In this document: in pieces, positions 33,606 to 46,568 of the stretch
Position numbering within the stretch: the first letter of the stretch is position 1
Layout: each line of letters opens with the position of its first letter
Assembly: GCA_029465975.1 (NCBI GenBank)
Contig: CM055748.1
Location: 10,628,300 to 10,692,299, forward strand
Direction: 5' to 3'
Origin: Dallia pectoralis
Lineage: Eukaryota; Chordata; Actinopteri; Esociformes; Umbridae
DNA: 64,000 nt
Program-made: the position numbers and the translations under genes
The notes under the pieces: model-generated
The model's database searches: none
Told to the model about the DNA's origin: nothing
What the model saw: the letters and a program-made list of their open reading frames with translations, nothing else

Positions 33606-33711
33606 ATGAGAGCTAAGAGCTGGCCGGACCCTGAGGATTATGCGAGAGTCGACGCACTGAGAGTTCAGAGGGGTCAACAAGTGGGTGTGGAATGTACACG
33701 TTTCCCACGCG
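33606..33711 (+). CDS. Candidate first coding exon of an unrecognised gene
   Basis: ATG in the context AACCATGA opens MRAKSWPDPEDYARVDALRV, then QRGQQVGVECTRFPRG, and stops at a good donor (G/GTAAGC). An ETS-like TTTCCGGATG lies about 100 bp upstream. Amino-acid use looks protein-like, without repeats. I do not recognise the protein. No downstream exon is identified, since the satellite block begins 400 bp later. It may be chance. Confidence 0.3.
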
Positions 33712-34113
33712 GTAAGCACCTCTACACACGCAGACACACACGCATGTACACAAGGGCACACAACACACGTGCACTTACACATAACGCACGTACACAAACA
33801 CACACAGACGCTTCATCTAATGTACCACAGTGTCTGAGGAGAATCAAACATAAAATAGAAACTGAGGCAAATAATGAAGGGTCAAACATTGGATGCAGAA
33901 GGGGGAGTAAGAAACTTGTGCAGAGAGAGTCTAGAGGTGAGTCTGGTGGAAAATATGTTTCTAGAATGAGGAAATCTCTCTTTTTTTCTTGCGCATGGAC
34001 ACACACACACTAACAAAACTGCAGCCGGCCTGTAATTCCTCAGTACTTCTCACGGCAGAGCTGCTCTGTTACAACAATGTCTGACCGCATCAGCAGAGGA
34101 GGCCCTGATCGCT

Positions 34114-37100
34114 CTGTCACCCCACCTCATACCTACACTGGGACATAGCTCCCTCACCCCCACACTACCTCATACCTACACTGGTACATCGCCCCCTCAC
34201 CCCACACTACCTCATACCTACACTGGGACATCACCCCTCACCCCACACTACCTCATACCTACACTGGGACATCACCCCCTTACCCCCACACTGCCTGATA
34301 CTTATACTGGGACATCACTCCCTTACCCCACCCTACCTCATACCTACACTGGGACATCACTCCCTTACCCCACACTACCTCATACTTATACTGGGACATC
34401 ACTCCCTTACCCCACCCTACCTCATACCTACACTGGGACATCAACCCCTTACCCCACCCTACCTCATACCTACGCTGGGACATCACCCCCTCACCCCACA
34501 CTACCTCATATCTACACTGGGACATCACTCCCTCACCCCACACTACCTCATACCTACACTGGGACATCACTCCCTTACCCCACACTACCTCATACCTATA
34601 TTCGGACATCACTCCCTCACCCCACACTACCTCATACCTATACTGGGACATCGCCCCCTCACCCCACACTACCTCATACCTACACTGGGACATCACTCCC
34701 TCACCCCCACACTACCTCATACCTACACTGGGACATCACTCCCTCACCCCATCCTACCTCATACCTACACTGGGACATAGCTCCCTCACCCCCACACTAC
34801 CTCATACCTACACTGGGACATCACTCCCTCACCCCACCCTACCTCATACCTACACTGGGACATCACTCCCTTACCCCACACTACCTCATACTTATACTGG
34901 GACATCACTCCCTTACCCCACCCTACCTCATACCTACACTGGGACATCACCCCCTTACCCCACCCTACCTCATACCTACACTGGGATATCAACCCCTTAC
35001 CCCACCCTACCTCATACCTACGCTGGGACATCACCCCCTCTCCCCACACTACCTCATATCTAAACTGGGACATCACTCCCTCACCCCACACTACCTCATA
35101 CCTACACTGGGACATCACTCCCTTACCCCACACTACCTCATACCTATATTCGGACATCACTCCCTCACCCCACACTACCTCATACCTATACTGGGACATC
35201 GCCCCCTCACCCCACACTACCTCATACCTACACTGGGACATCACTCCCTCACCCCCACACTACCTCATACCTACACTGGGACATCACTCCCTCACCCCAT
35301 CCTACCTCATACCTACACTGGGACATAGCTCCCTCACCCCCACACTACCTCATACCTACACTGGGACATCACTCCCTCACCCCACCCTACCTCATACCTA
35401 AACTGGGACATCACTCCCTCACCCCACACTACCTCATACCTACACTGGGACATCACCCCCTCACCCCACACTACCTCATACCTATATTGGGACATCACTC
35501 CCTCACCACACACTACCTCATACCTACACTGGACATCACTCCCTCACCCCCACACTACCTCATACCTACACTGGGACATCACCCCCTCACCCCACACTAC
35601 CTCATACCTATACTGGGACATCACTCCCTCACCCCCACACTACCTCATACCTACACTGGGACATCACCCCCTTACCCCCACACTACCTCATACCTACACT
35701 GGGACATCACTCCCCCACCCCACACTACCTCATACCTTTACTGGGACATCACTCCCTCACCCCACCCTACCTCATTCCTACACTGGGACATCACTCCCTA
35801 ACCCCCACACTACCTCATACCTACACTAGGACATCACTCCCTTACCCCACACTACCTCATACCTACACTGGGACATCACTCCCTCACCCCACACTACCTC
35901 AAACCTACACTGGGACATCACCCCCTCACCCCACACTACCTCATACCTACACTGGGACATCACCCCCTCACACCCACACTACCTCATACCTATATTGGGA
36001 CATCACTCCCTCACCACACACTACCTCATACCTACACTGGGACATCACTCCCTCACCCCCACACTACCTCATACCTACACTGGGACATCACCCCCTCACC
36101 CCACACTACCTCAGACCTATACTGGGACATCACTCCCTCACCCCCACACTACCTCATACCTACACTGGGACATCACCCCCTTACCCCCTTACCCCCACAC
36201 TACCTCATACCTACACTGGGACATCACTCCCTCACCCCACACTACCTCATACCTACACTGGGACATCACCCCCTCACCCCACACTACCTCATACCTAAAC
36301 TGGGACATCACCCCCTCACCCCACACTACCTCATACCTACGCTGGGACATCACCCCCTCACCCCACTCTACCTCATACCTACACTGGGACATCACTCCCT
36401 CACCCCAAACTACCTCATACCTACACTTGGACATCACTCCCTTACCCCACAATACCTCATACCTATTTTGGGACATCACTCCCTCACCACACACTACCTC
36501 ATACCTACACTGGGACATCACTCCCTCACCCCACACTACCTCATACCTACACTGGGACATCACCCCTTACCCCCACACTACCTCATACCTACACTGGGAC
36601 ATCACTCCCCCACCCCACACTACCTCATACCTATACTGGGACATCACTCCCTCACCCCACCCTACCTCATTCCTACACTGGGACATCACTCCCTAACCCC
36701 CACACTACCTCATACCTACACTGGGACATCACTCCCTTACCCCACACTACCTCATACCTACACTGGGACATCACTCCCTCACCCCACACTACCTCAGACC
36801 TACACTGGGACATCACCCCCTCACCCCACACTACCTCATACCTACACTGGGACATCACCCCCTCACCCCACACTACCTCATACCTATATTGGGACATCAC
36901 TCCCTCACCACACACTACCTCATACCTACACTGGGACATCACTCCCTCACCCCCACACTACCTCATACCTACACTGGGACATCACCCCCTCACCCCACAC
37001 TACCTCCGACCTATACTGGGACATCACTCCCTCACCCCCACACTACCTCATACCTACACTGGGACATCACCCCCTTACCCCCACACTACCTCATACCTAC

Positions 37101-40100
37101 ACTGGGACATCACTCCCTCACCCCACACTACCTCATACCTACACTGGGACATCACCCCCTCACCCCACAATACCTCATACCTAAACTGGGACATCACCCC
37201 CACACTACCTCATACCTACACTGGGACATCACTCCCTCACCCCACACTACCTCATATCTACACTGGGACATCACTCCCTTACCCCACACTACCTCATACC
37301 TACACTGGGACATCACTCCCACACCCCACACTACCTCATATCTACACTGGGACATCACTCCCTCACCCCACACTACCTCATACCTACATTGGGACATCAC
37401 TCCCTCACCCCACACTACCTCATACCTACACTGGGACATCACTCCCTCACCCCACACTACCTCATACCTACACTGGGACATCACCCCCTCACCCCATACT
37501 ACCTCATCCCTACACTGGGACATCACCCCCTTACCCCACCCTACCTCATACTTACACTGGGACATCACTCCCTCACCCCACACTACCTCATACCTACACT
37601 GGGACATCACTCCCTCACCCCACACTACCTCATACCACACTGGGACATCACTCCCTCACCCCACACTACCTCATACCTATACTGGGACATCACTCCCTCA
37701 CCCCCACCCTACCTCATACCTACACTGGGACATCACCCCCTTACCCCCACTCTACCTCATACCTACACTGGGACATCACTCCCTCACCCCAAACTACCTC
37801 ATACCTACACTTGGACATCACTCCCTTACCCCACACTACCTCATACCTATTTTGGGACATCACTCCCTCACCACACACTACCTCATACCTACACTGGGAC
37901 ATCACTCCCTCACCCCACACTACCTCATACCTACACTGGGACATCACCCCCTTACCCCCACACTACCTCATACCTACACTGGGACATCACTCCCCCACCC
38001 CACACTACCTCATACCTATACTGGGACATCACTCCCTCACCCCACCCTACCTCATTCCTACACTGGGACATCACTCCCTAACCCCCACACTACCTCATAC
38101 CTACACTGGGACATCACTCCCTCACCCCACACTACCTCAGACCTACACTGGGACATCACCCCCTCACCCCACACTACCTCATACCTACACTGGGACATCA
38201 CCCCTCACCCCACACTACCTCATACCTATATTGGGACATCACTCCCTCACCACACACTACCTCATACCTACACTGGGACATCACTCCCTCACCCCCACAC
38301 TACCTCATACCTACACTGGGACATCACCCCTCACCCCACACTACCTCCGACCTATACTGGGACATCACTCCCTCACCCCCACACTACCTCATACCTACAC
38401 TGGGACATCACCCCCTTACCCCCACACTACCTCATACCTACACTGGGACATCACTCCCTCACCCCACACTACCTCATACCTACACTGGGACATCACCCCC
38501 TCACCCCACAATACCTCATACCTAAACTGGGACATCACCCCCACACTACCTCATACCTACACTGGGACATCACTCCCTTACCCCACACTACCTCATACCT
38601 ACACTGGGACATCACTCCCTCACCCCACACTACCTCATATCTACACTGGGACATCACTCCCTCACCCCACACTACCTCATACCTACATTGGGACATCACT
38701 CCCTCACCCCACACTACCTCATACCTACACTGGGACATCACTCCCTCACCCCACACTACCTCATACCTACACTGGGACATCACCCCTCACCCCATACTAC
38801 CTCATCCCTACACTGGGACATCACCCCCTTACCCCACCCTACCTCATACTTACACTGGGACATCACTCCCTCACCCCACACTACCTCATACCTATACTGG
38901 GACATCACTCCCTCACCCCCACACTACCTCATACCTACGCTGGGACATCACTCCCTCACCCCACACTACCTCATACCTACACTGGGACATCACTCCCTCA
39001 CCCCACACTACCTCATACCACACTGGGACATCACTCCCTCACCCCCCACTACCTCATACCTATACTGGGACATCACTCCCTCACCCCCACCCTACCTCAT
39101 ACCTACACTGGGACATCACCCCCTTACCCCCACACTACCTCATACCTACACTGGGACATCACTCCCTCACCACACACTACCTCATACCTATACTGGGACA
39201 TCACTCCCTCACCCCCACCCTACCTCATACCTACACTGGGACATCACTCCCTTACCCCACACTACCTCATACCTACACTGGGACATCACTCCCACACCCC
39301 ACACTACCTCATATCTACACTGGGACATCACTCCCTCACCCCACACTACCTCATACCTACATTGGGACATCACTCCCTCACCCCACACTACCTCATACCT
39401 ACACTGGGACATCACTCCCTCACCCCACACTACCTCATACCTACACTGGGACATCACCCCCTCACCCCATACTACCTCATCCCTACACTGGGACATCACC
39501 CCCTTACCCCACCCTACCTCATACTTACACTGGGACATCACTCCCTCACCCCACACTACCTCATACCTACACTGGGACATCACTCCCTCACCCCACACTA
39601 CCTCATACCACACTGGGACATCACTCCCTCACCCCACACTACCTCATACCTATACTGGGACATCACTCCCTCACCCCCACCCTACCTCATACCTACACTG
39701 GGACATCCCCCTTACCCCCACTCTACCTCATACCTACACTGGGACATCACTCCCTCACCCCAAACTACCTCATACCTACACTGGGACATCACTCCCTCAC
39801 CCCAAACTACCTCATACCTATTTTGGGACATCACTCCCTCACCACACACTACCTCATACCTACACTGGGACATCACTCCCTCACCCCACACTACCTCATA
39901 CCTACACTGGGACATCACCCCCTTACCCCCACACTACCTCATACCTACACTGGGACATCACTCCCCCACCCCACACTACCTCATACCTATACTGGGACAT
40001 CACTCCCTCACCCCACCCTACCTCATTCCTACACTGGGACATCACTCCCTAACCCCCACACTACCTCATACCTACACTGGGACATCACTCCCTCACCCCA

Positions 40101-41256
40101 CACTACCTCAGACCTACACTGGGACATCACCCCCTCACCCCACACTACCTCATACCTACACTGGGACATCACCCCCTCACCCCACACTACCTCATACCTA
40201 TATTGGGACATCACTCCCTCACCACACACTACCTCATACCTACACTGGGACATCACTCCCTCACCCCCACACTACCTCATACCTACACTGGGACATCACC
40301 CCCTCACCCCACACTACCTCCGACCTATACTGGGACATCACTCCCTCACCCCCACACTACCTCATACCTACACTGGGACATCACCCCTTACCCCCACACT
40401 ACCTCATACCTACACTGGGACATCACTCCCTCACCCCACACTACCTCATACCTACACTGGGACATCACCCCCTCACCCCACAATACCTCATACCTAAACT
40501 GGGACATCACCCCACACTACCTCATACCTACACTGGGACATCACTCCCTTACCCCACACTACCTCATACCTACACTGGGACATCACTCCCTCACCCCACA
40601 CTACCTCATATCTACACTGGGACATCACTCCCTCACCCCACACTACCTCATACCTACATTGGGACATCACTCCCTCACCCCACACTACCTCATACCTACA
40701 CTGGGACATCACTCCCTCACCCCACACTACCTCATACCTACACTGGGACATCACCCCCTCACCCCATACTACCTCATCCCTACACTGGGACATCACCCCC
40801 TTACCCCACCCTACCTCATACTTACACTGGGACATCACTCCCTCACCCCACACTACCTCATACCTATACTGGGACATCACTCCCTCACCCCCACACTACC
40901 TCATACCTACGCTGGGACATCACTCCCTCACCCCACACTACCTCATACCTACACTGGGACATCACTCCCTCACCCCACACTACCTCATACCACACTGGGA
41001 CATCACTCCCTCACCCCACACTACCTCATACCTATACTGGGACATCACTCCCTCACCCCCACCCTACCTCATACCTACACTGGGACATCACCCCCTTACC
41101 CCCACACTACCTCATACCTACACTGGGACATCACTCCCTCACCACACACTACCTCATACCTATACTGGGACATCACTCCCTCACCCCCACCCTACCTCAT
41201 ACCTACACTGGGACATCACCCCCTTACCCCACCCTACCTCATACCTACATTGGGAC
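34114..41256. repeat. 42-bp satellite array with higher-order structure
   Basis: About 170 tandem units over 7.1 kb. Each unit joins ACACTACCTCATACCTACAC, TGGGACATCACTCCCTCACC and CC. Variants include CCCTTACC, CATACCTATACTGG, CATCCCTAC and a one-base extra or missing C. The plus strand is C-rich with G only in TGGGAC. Rare variants recur at fixed distances: CATACCACACTGG at 37631, 39014, 39604 and 40986; CCTCCGACCT at 37003, 38344 and 40317; CCTATTTTGGG at 36462, 37846 and 39817. These give periods near 1972 and 1383 bp (47 and 33 units). Near 34.1-35.3 kb GGGACATAGCT recurs after about 642 and 538 bp. The period is divisible by three, so plus frames stay open for up to 1202 codons and minus frames for up to about 170. 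These are not genes. Confidence 0.98.
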
Positions 41257-44018
41257 GCCCCAGACAGGCTGACTTGTTGCTTTAGGCTTAGTAGCCCATT
41301 GAGCCTCGCTTAGGCTTTGTCCCAAAATACTTTTTTTTTGATGCACTACTAAGGCAAAGAGACTAGCAAATAGTGTGCCATCTGGGAATATGGTCTCAGC
41401 CACGGAGCTTACTCAATATCCCTGAAACACTAAGCCGAGATAAGAACGGTTACACGCAATCAGCTTTATCTTTGGTGGAGTCTGACGGAGTGCGTAGGAA
41501 AAACAGCGAGGGATAATTTAGGACAATGTGAAAGCGTTTGAACAAGTATCCTTATTGGTTAGTATGTCTAGCTTTAAAACAACAAGTGTTGAAATGTGTT
41601 GCATTGTCCTCCAATTAGGTCTTCCTAGTATAGGCGGAAGACAAGTTGTCACCAAAGGGGAGGTATTCTTAGTGGCCAGCTGCTCCTATAGTCAATACTG
41701 TTTAGAGTGTTGAAGAGTGGAAGTGAGCGATCAAGGCAGCTTAGGGTCAGACCTGGAACACAAGCCTAGACAGAAGTTGTCCCAGTGGCTCAGAGAGTCT
41801 GTCATAACGGTGCCCCATTCCCTACATGTCCCTATTGGCTTGGTATACTATTAAGGGGTTGGTGCACCATTTGAGACACTGTCAGACATTGACAAATGCA
41901 TGCCCACAGCTTAAACCCGACCAACTGACAGAGACATGCCTCCTCTCGCTCTCATGTTCCCACAGGGCCACAGATCATGACCTGTCCACCTTTTCACTTT
42001 CTAGCACACCGCAGAAATGTGCCGCCTCACCAGCATGGGAGCCCAGTGACGGCAGTGCCCTGCAGGTCCACAGTGGGCTGTGTGGCAGTAAGGAGCGGGC
42101 ATCCAGAGACAGTGGAAGGGATTAGGTCACTGCCAGGGTGGAGGTGGGGGGGGGGTCCTCCAGCTGTCAGTCCACTAGTGTAAAAACTAGTTTTTAAATA
42201 AGCGGCAGTGAATGAGCCCTTTAAGCACCTTATGGTGAGTGTTAGTTACAGTGGTTGCAAGGCCTTATGACCACAATCTGTAGCCACTGACATCTCTGTC
42301 TAGAGAGAGGGGACCATGATGTCTGTACCAGACGATAACCGGGAGCTGCCAATAAGTTGGTATAAATGGTTTAGAACTGACATTGATACATATTGTAAAT
42401 TAATAAGTACATTAAATAAACACTTTGAATGGAGATGTGATAGATTTTAGAAAACTGGAATGACATGGAGAAGTGTGTGTACCACAGGGCTGATGGAATC
42501 AAAAGCGTTTTTCATAACGAAGAGGTTATATAAGGATGAACAGATGAGCGGGAGAGAGAGAGAGAGATAGAGGGAGATATTTGCTGTGTGAGGAGGAGGT
42601 TGTGAAGTCTGAACAGATTTGGAATTTACATTCTCAGTCTCACACTCACATATCTGACAGGGTACAATATTGACACTGCCAACTGCAAAAAAAGATGTTC
42701 CTATAATTCTCATTCTAAAAATTGAAAAATGTCCCTTAGGTGGACTGTATCCTCCCTGACAGATTAACAATTTAAAGGCTATTAGATATTAGATCTTTAA
42801 AAAACTCCCATCTTTCTGTCTCTCTCACTCTATGTCTCTCTCTCCGCTTTCTCTCGTTTTTCTCTGCTGACAACATTTTGCAACAAGCTGTCTCCCATTG
42901 CATACTTTGTGGAGACATGAGTTTTAACCTGTCAAGGGTGTTAAATGAGCTGGAGTGAAATGTATTAATATGAACTGCGGTGCTACATAGCACAGCTGTA
43001 AACCAATCTCAAGAGACAAACTCCAACTGCAAGGCTAATAATTATTTAGACCCTGAATCGTTTACACATAAACCCAGGACAATCCAATGCGACCATAAAG
43101 CAGGCAGGTCGATAATAGAGAAAGGCATACCCATTACTGCATGAGAACGGAATGGTTATGTGGACTGTTTGAGCTGGATAACACTTTGGGCCGGACACAA
43201 ACTAGAGTTGGTCAACGGGCAGACAAACAGAGACCCACAGGTCAACGGCGAGACAAACAGATAGACAGAAAGAGAGAAAGACAGAGAGAGACAGAGGCAT
43301 ATGGCTATGATTGCTGTAGCAAACATTGGAGAGAATATTCATTGCGTATTGGGGCTTTTACTGACTGGAGCTCCATACTTGAGCAGATCAGTAACACATG
43401 TTTCGGTGTGATGTATCTCAGGGACTGTAAAGAACAAGTCAAAGCTGCGGAACATCTAGCACACTTTCTCCAAAATAGTGCGGTACTTTTAAAGAGCCCA
43501 GGTAAAAAATAGATTGAATGTTGCAATTTGAGCCGCATATTCTGAGTCACAGAGCCTGACTGAACTGATCAGGTATTGTACATCGGAAAATACTTCTTTA
43601 GTTGAAATGATGCTGACTTGAGGCAAACGCAGGAAGATGTGAATGATACATAAACAGTAGTCATAGATCTCAGGCCTTGCATTTAAACATTACTTTTTAT
43701 TTTTTATTATGTATGCTAGACTATGGTCAAGCTCACATATTGTAATCTCACATATATATATATATATATTATTAAACTCCTATAACCTCTTGACTACCCT
43801 ATCTCCTCCCAGAGTTTCTGCACTACATGGACAGAAAAGGTGTGAAAATGTGCGTCCCGAACCCTATTTTGTTGCTATTGTTTTGTAGAAGGATCCATTC
43901 GATGGTTTACGAAATATGAACGATTTTGACGCTAATTAATCCCCATTGAAATACATTGACGGAATGTTCAGGAATAAAGTGTGAGAGCTTTTCTATTGCA
44001 AAATATTGAGAAAATGTG
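41257..44018. other. Gene-poor sequence with microsatellites and a worn interspersed repeat
   Basis: GTCCCAAAATAC and GCACTACTAAGGC near 41320, and GGTGCCCCATTCCCTACATG near 41810, look like diverged members of the repeat at 57.95 kb. A GA run lies at 42551-42570 and a TA run at 43751-43769. ORFs to 123 codons show no domain. Confidence 0.4.
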
Positions 44019-44350
44019 TTAAAGGGCAACTTCACCGAAAAAACATATTTTTTCTCACTTATCGTGGTCACTTATGTAGTAGAAATGTGAAAGCATTTTT
44101 GAAATTGGTGCCTTCTAGGCAGAGAAAAAGATTAACATGTGTTTTTGGCTCATGTGGATGAAATACAACAAATCTCCGAATGCACTTGTTTCGCTGCTCT
44201 ACGAGTCCACTCCCAAGCCACGCCTACCAGCTCGAGAGGGCAGGCAGAAGGGAAGGCTAGCTACTAGCTAATTGACTGGAAAACAGAAGACACCGGTTAA
44301 CATGAGTCTCCGTGACGAGTTTCATGATAAAGTAATTTAAACACTAGCCT

Positions 44351-44476
44351 TGTGTTGTACCGGGATGTACATCCAACACAAGGAAAGGACATGTAGTTAG
44401 TTTCCATCGTTTTCCTGTTGAACATTTAGAGCGGTGCAAACAGTGGCTGCGGGCTATCAACCACCCCAAGTTCTGA
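44351..44476 (+). pseudogene. THAP zinc-finger remnant of a transposase
   Basis: The frame reads CVVPGCTSNTRKGHVVSFHR, FPVEHLERCKQWLRAIN, then HPKF and a stop. C-x4-C, then the F-H-R-F-P motif and the invariant Trp in K-Q-W, are THAP hallmarks. The second half with the last Cys and His is missing, and a stop lies two codons upstream of the first Cys. THAP fingers bind the ends of P and Kolobok elements. This is a first-exon relic. Confidence 0.8.
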
Positions 44477-44501
44477 GAATATTTGTAATTAATAAAAGTA
44501 T

Positions 44502-44798
44502 TTACATTTCTTCATATTTCCCTGTACGCAACAGCAGCGGGACTCTATCTATGTCCATAGGCGCACAGCGAGAGCACTGGCACCACCAGTTCGCCCCAGC
44601 TCTAGTCTGTACGGGCTCTTCCTCATGACCGCCAGGCAAGCTTCGCTCCTCTGCAGCAGCAGCCTCTTGTTCCTCCGTCAACCGCAACTGTGTTTTGTTG
44701 TATTGCGGCTCGTACAGGCAGCCACGAACATCGGATTTGCGCAACAGATCTTCAAAATCCCTTTCTTCCATTTTGTCTTCACAATTAAATTCTGCCAT
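44502..44798 (-). CDS. ORF fragment in the Kolobok-like element, P2X7-tail-like
   Basis: The ORF starts MAEFNCEDKMEERDFEDLLR and is acidic and Glu-rich in the middle. It then reads NWWCQCSRCAPMDIDRVPLL. The W-C-x-C-x2-C-x-P-M pattern resembles the start of the cysteine-rich P2X7 C-terminal-like domain that occurs in many transposon-encoded fish proteins. A possible donor (GTACAG) follows LLLR, so it may be a first exon whose partner exons were deleted. Function unknown. Confidence 0.5.
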   Translation of the reverse strand: MAEFNCEDKMEERDFEDLLRKSDVRGCLYEPQYNKTQLRLTEEQEAAAAEERSLPGGHEEEPVQTRAGANWWCQCSRCAPMDIDRVPLLLRTGKYEEM

Positions 44799-44967
44799 TG
44801 TGTTGTCTCAAACTCGCATTTTTCCTCAACACGCAACATCGGGTTAGCTTAGCTACGAGATGGCTGACACTGTTTTGAGAATCTGTGACAAGGCCCCACC
44901 CCATATGGGCGGGTTGAAAAAATGCGGAAGTAGCGTCTACTTCTGTCTGTAGTTTACAGCCTCTTTT

Positions 44968-45022
44968 AAAAAATCCTCCAATGACGTAAAACTCGTCATT
45001 TTACGTCATTGGAGGATTTTTT
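44968..45022. repeat. Perfect 24-bp hairpin with TGACGTAA motif
   Basis: Arm 44968-44991 (AAAAAATCCTCCAATGACGT then AAAA) is the exact reverse complement of arm 44999-45022. They are separated by CTCGTCA. Each arm includes TGACGTAA, a CRE/ATF-like site. It sits subterminally in the Kolobok-like element, about 125 bp from its right end. Confidence 0.95.
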
Positions 45023-45634
45023 CCTGACCTAAAATCAAGATATCGCTCTTATCAGATGGAGTTGAGGGGTGGGAGTAAGGTCATTGGAAAATACTACCAT
45101 TTGTCTACTGATCCAAAGCTAAATGCAAAATCGGTGAAGTGGCTCTTTAACTGCCGCTGCCCCTACAGTTTCAAGTCCACACATACAAATGGCATATCAA
45201 AATGTTCAGCTATTCGTATTGTCACTACAAATGTCAATATATAAGCCATAACATAAATAGTTCATACATTATGCCTGTTTGTTTCCAACTCGCACCTCCC
45301 CATTGACAGCCATTGTAAAGCTTTGAATCCAGCCTCTAGAAATGCGTGGCTACATCGTCGTTTTTTCACCCGTTTGTAAACTGTGATAGCGCGTATAGTT
45401 TTGAGGTTACAGAAACACATTCTACATTAAAACGTCAGCTTGGTTCTTAGGAGTCCCGCGGGGTGTAATACATTTATTTAAACTGTGAGACTTATAGTTT
45501 TGATAGTATAGCTGGGAGAATAGGACCATGCAGGAATTTAATGAACTGACACAGACAAGGTTGCCCTGAATCTTTGTTTGCTTTGATGTACATTGGCCAC
45601 AGCTGCAGCCGTTTGCTTTGTTGCTGGGCCGATT

Positions 45635-46080
45635 ACACATACTAGCTAGCTACTGCTGTATGTTGAATGTGTAGGCTTTATCTCTGGGCAGTTTACACTC
45701 AAACAACTAATGCTAGTGCGGCAGTTAGCACCTGCTGTATGTTTAGACTCGTATTCAAACAACTAACACAAGCATGAAAACGCGTTAGCACCCAAGCTTG
45801 CTACTCCTTTATGTGTAGGCTCACATCCAAACAACTAACGTTAGCATGTTAGCGCGGTAGCATCTTAGTGCGTTACAGTGCTAGCTAGCTGCTGCTGTAT
45901 GTGTTGGCTATATCACTAGGTATATATTACTCAAACAACTAACTTTAGTGCTCTAGTAAGCTAGCCACCACTGCATGTGTAGGCTGTATCACTGGGTAGA
46001 TTTTACTCAAACAACTAATATAGCGGGTAGCTAGCCACTACTGTATGTGTAGGCAATATCACTGAGTAGATTTGACTCAA
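45635..46080 (+). repeat. Degenerate tandem repeat of about 70-110 bp
   Basis: ACTCAAACAACTAA-like words recur about six times, each accompanied by CTGCTGTATGTGTAGGC and TATCACTGGGTAGA. Spacing is irregular. The array is old compared with its neighbours. Confidence 0.75.
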
Positions 46081-46312
46081 TGAGCGACACTGAACCCAGA
46101 AAAAAAAATATTACCCTAGCCCTACTTAAAATTTGACGTTTAATTGCTGAGCATTCAAAAATACACTGTGGTTATAGAGCAAAGGTGAATGACAGTTGGC
46201 GTTTTAACAGAGGTAAGTGGGGAAGATAAAAATAGTGTGACCAGGTGGTACATAGCCACAGCAGGGGTCCTCATGCAGAATCTGGATCAGCAAAATGCCC
46301 AGGTAGAGGTCA

Positions 46313-46568
46313 AAGGCATATTCCTGGTCTCTCAGGTCAGAGGCATATTCCTGGTCTCTCAGGTCAGAGGCATATTCCTGGTCTCTCAGGTCAGAGGCAT
46401 ATTCCTGGTCTCTCAGGTCAGAGGCATATTCCTGGTCTCTCAGGTCAGAGGCATATTCCTGGTCTCTCAGGTCAGAGGCATATTCCTGGTCTCTCAGGTC
46501 AGAGGCATATTCCTGGTCTCTCAGGTCAGAGGCATATTCCTGGTCTCTGAGGTCAGAGGCATATTCCT
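46313..46568 (+). repeat. 27-bp minisatellite, about nine units
   Basis: The unit joins GGCATATTCCTGGTCTCTCA and GGTCAGA. Units are almost identical. The period is a multiple of three, so long repeated ORFs (GIFLVSQVR) appear; they are artefacts. Confidence 0.95.

Larger units (their letters stand above)
44023..45146. mobile_element. Kolobok-like TTAA-flanked DNA transposon, internally deleted
   Basis: TTAA stands at both borders (44019-44022 and 45147-45150). The ends are AGGGCAACTTCACCGA and, reversed, AGAGCCACTTCACCGA, which match at 14 of 16 positions. TTAA duplications occur in piggyBac and Kolobok elements; the THAP-finger remnant inside favours Kolobok. The 1.12-kb interior holds the THAP remnant (plus), an opposing 98-codon ORF and a perfect 24-bp hairpin. 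No catalytic domain remains. Confidence 0.75.

Noticed and set aside
36889..40497. A 1202-codon plus-strand ORF (and an overlapping 1153-codon one at 37811-41272)
   Set aside because: It lies wholly in the 42-bp satellite. The period is divisible by three, the repeat changes frame at each extra base, and several frames and both strands are open at once.
34114..41256. CRISPR-like array
   Set aside because: There are no unique spacers between repeats, units are directly contiguous, and the DNA is eukaryotic.
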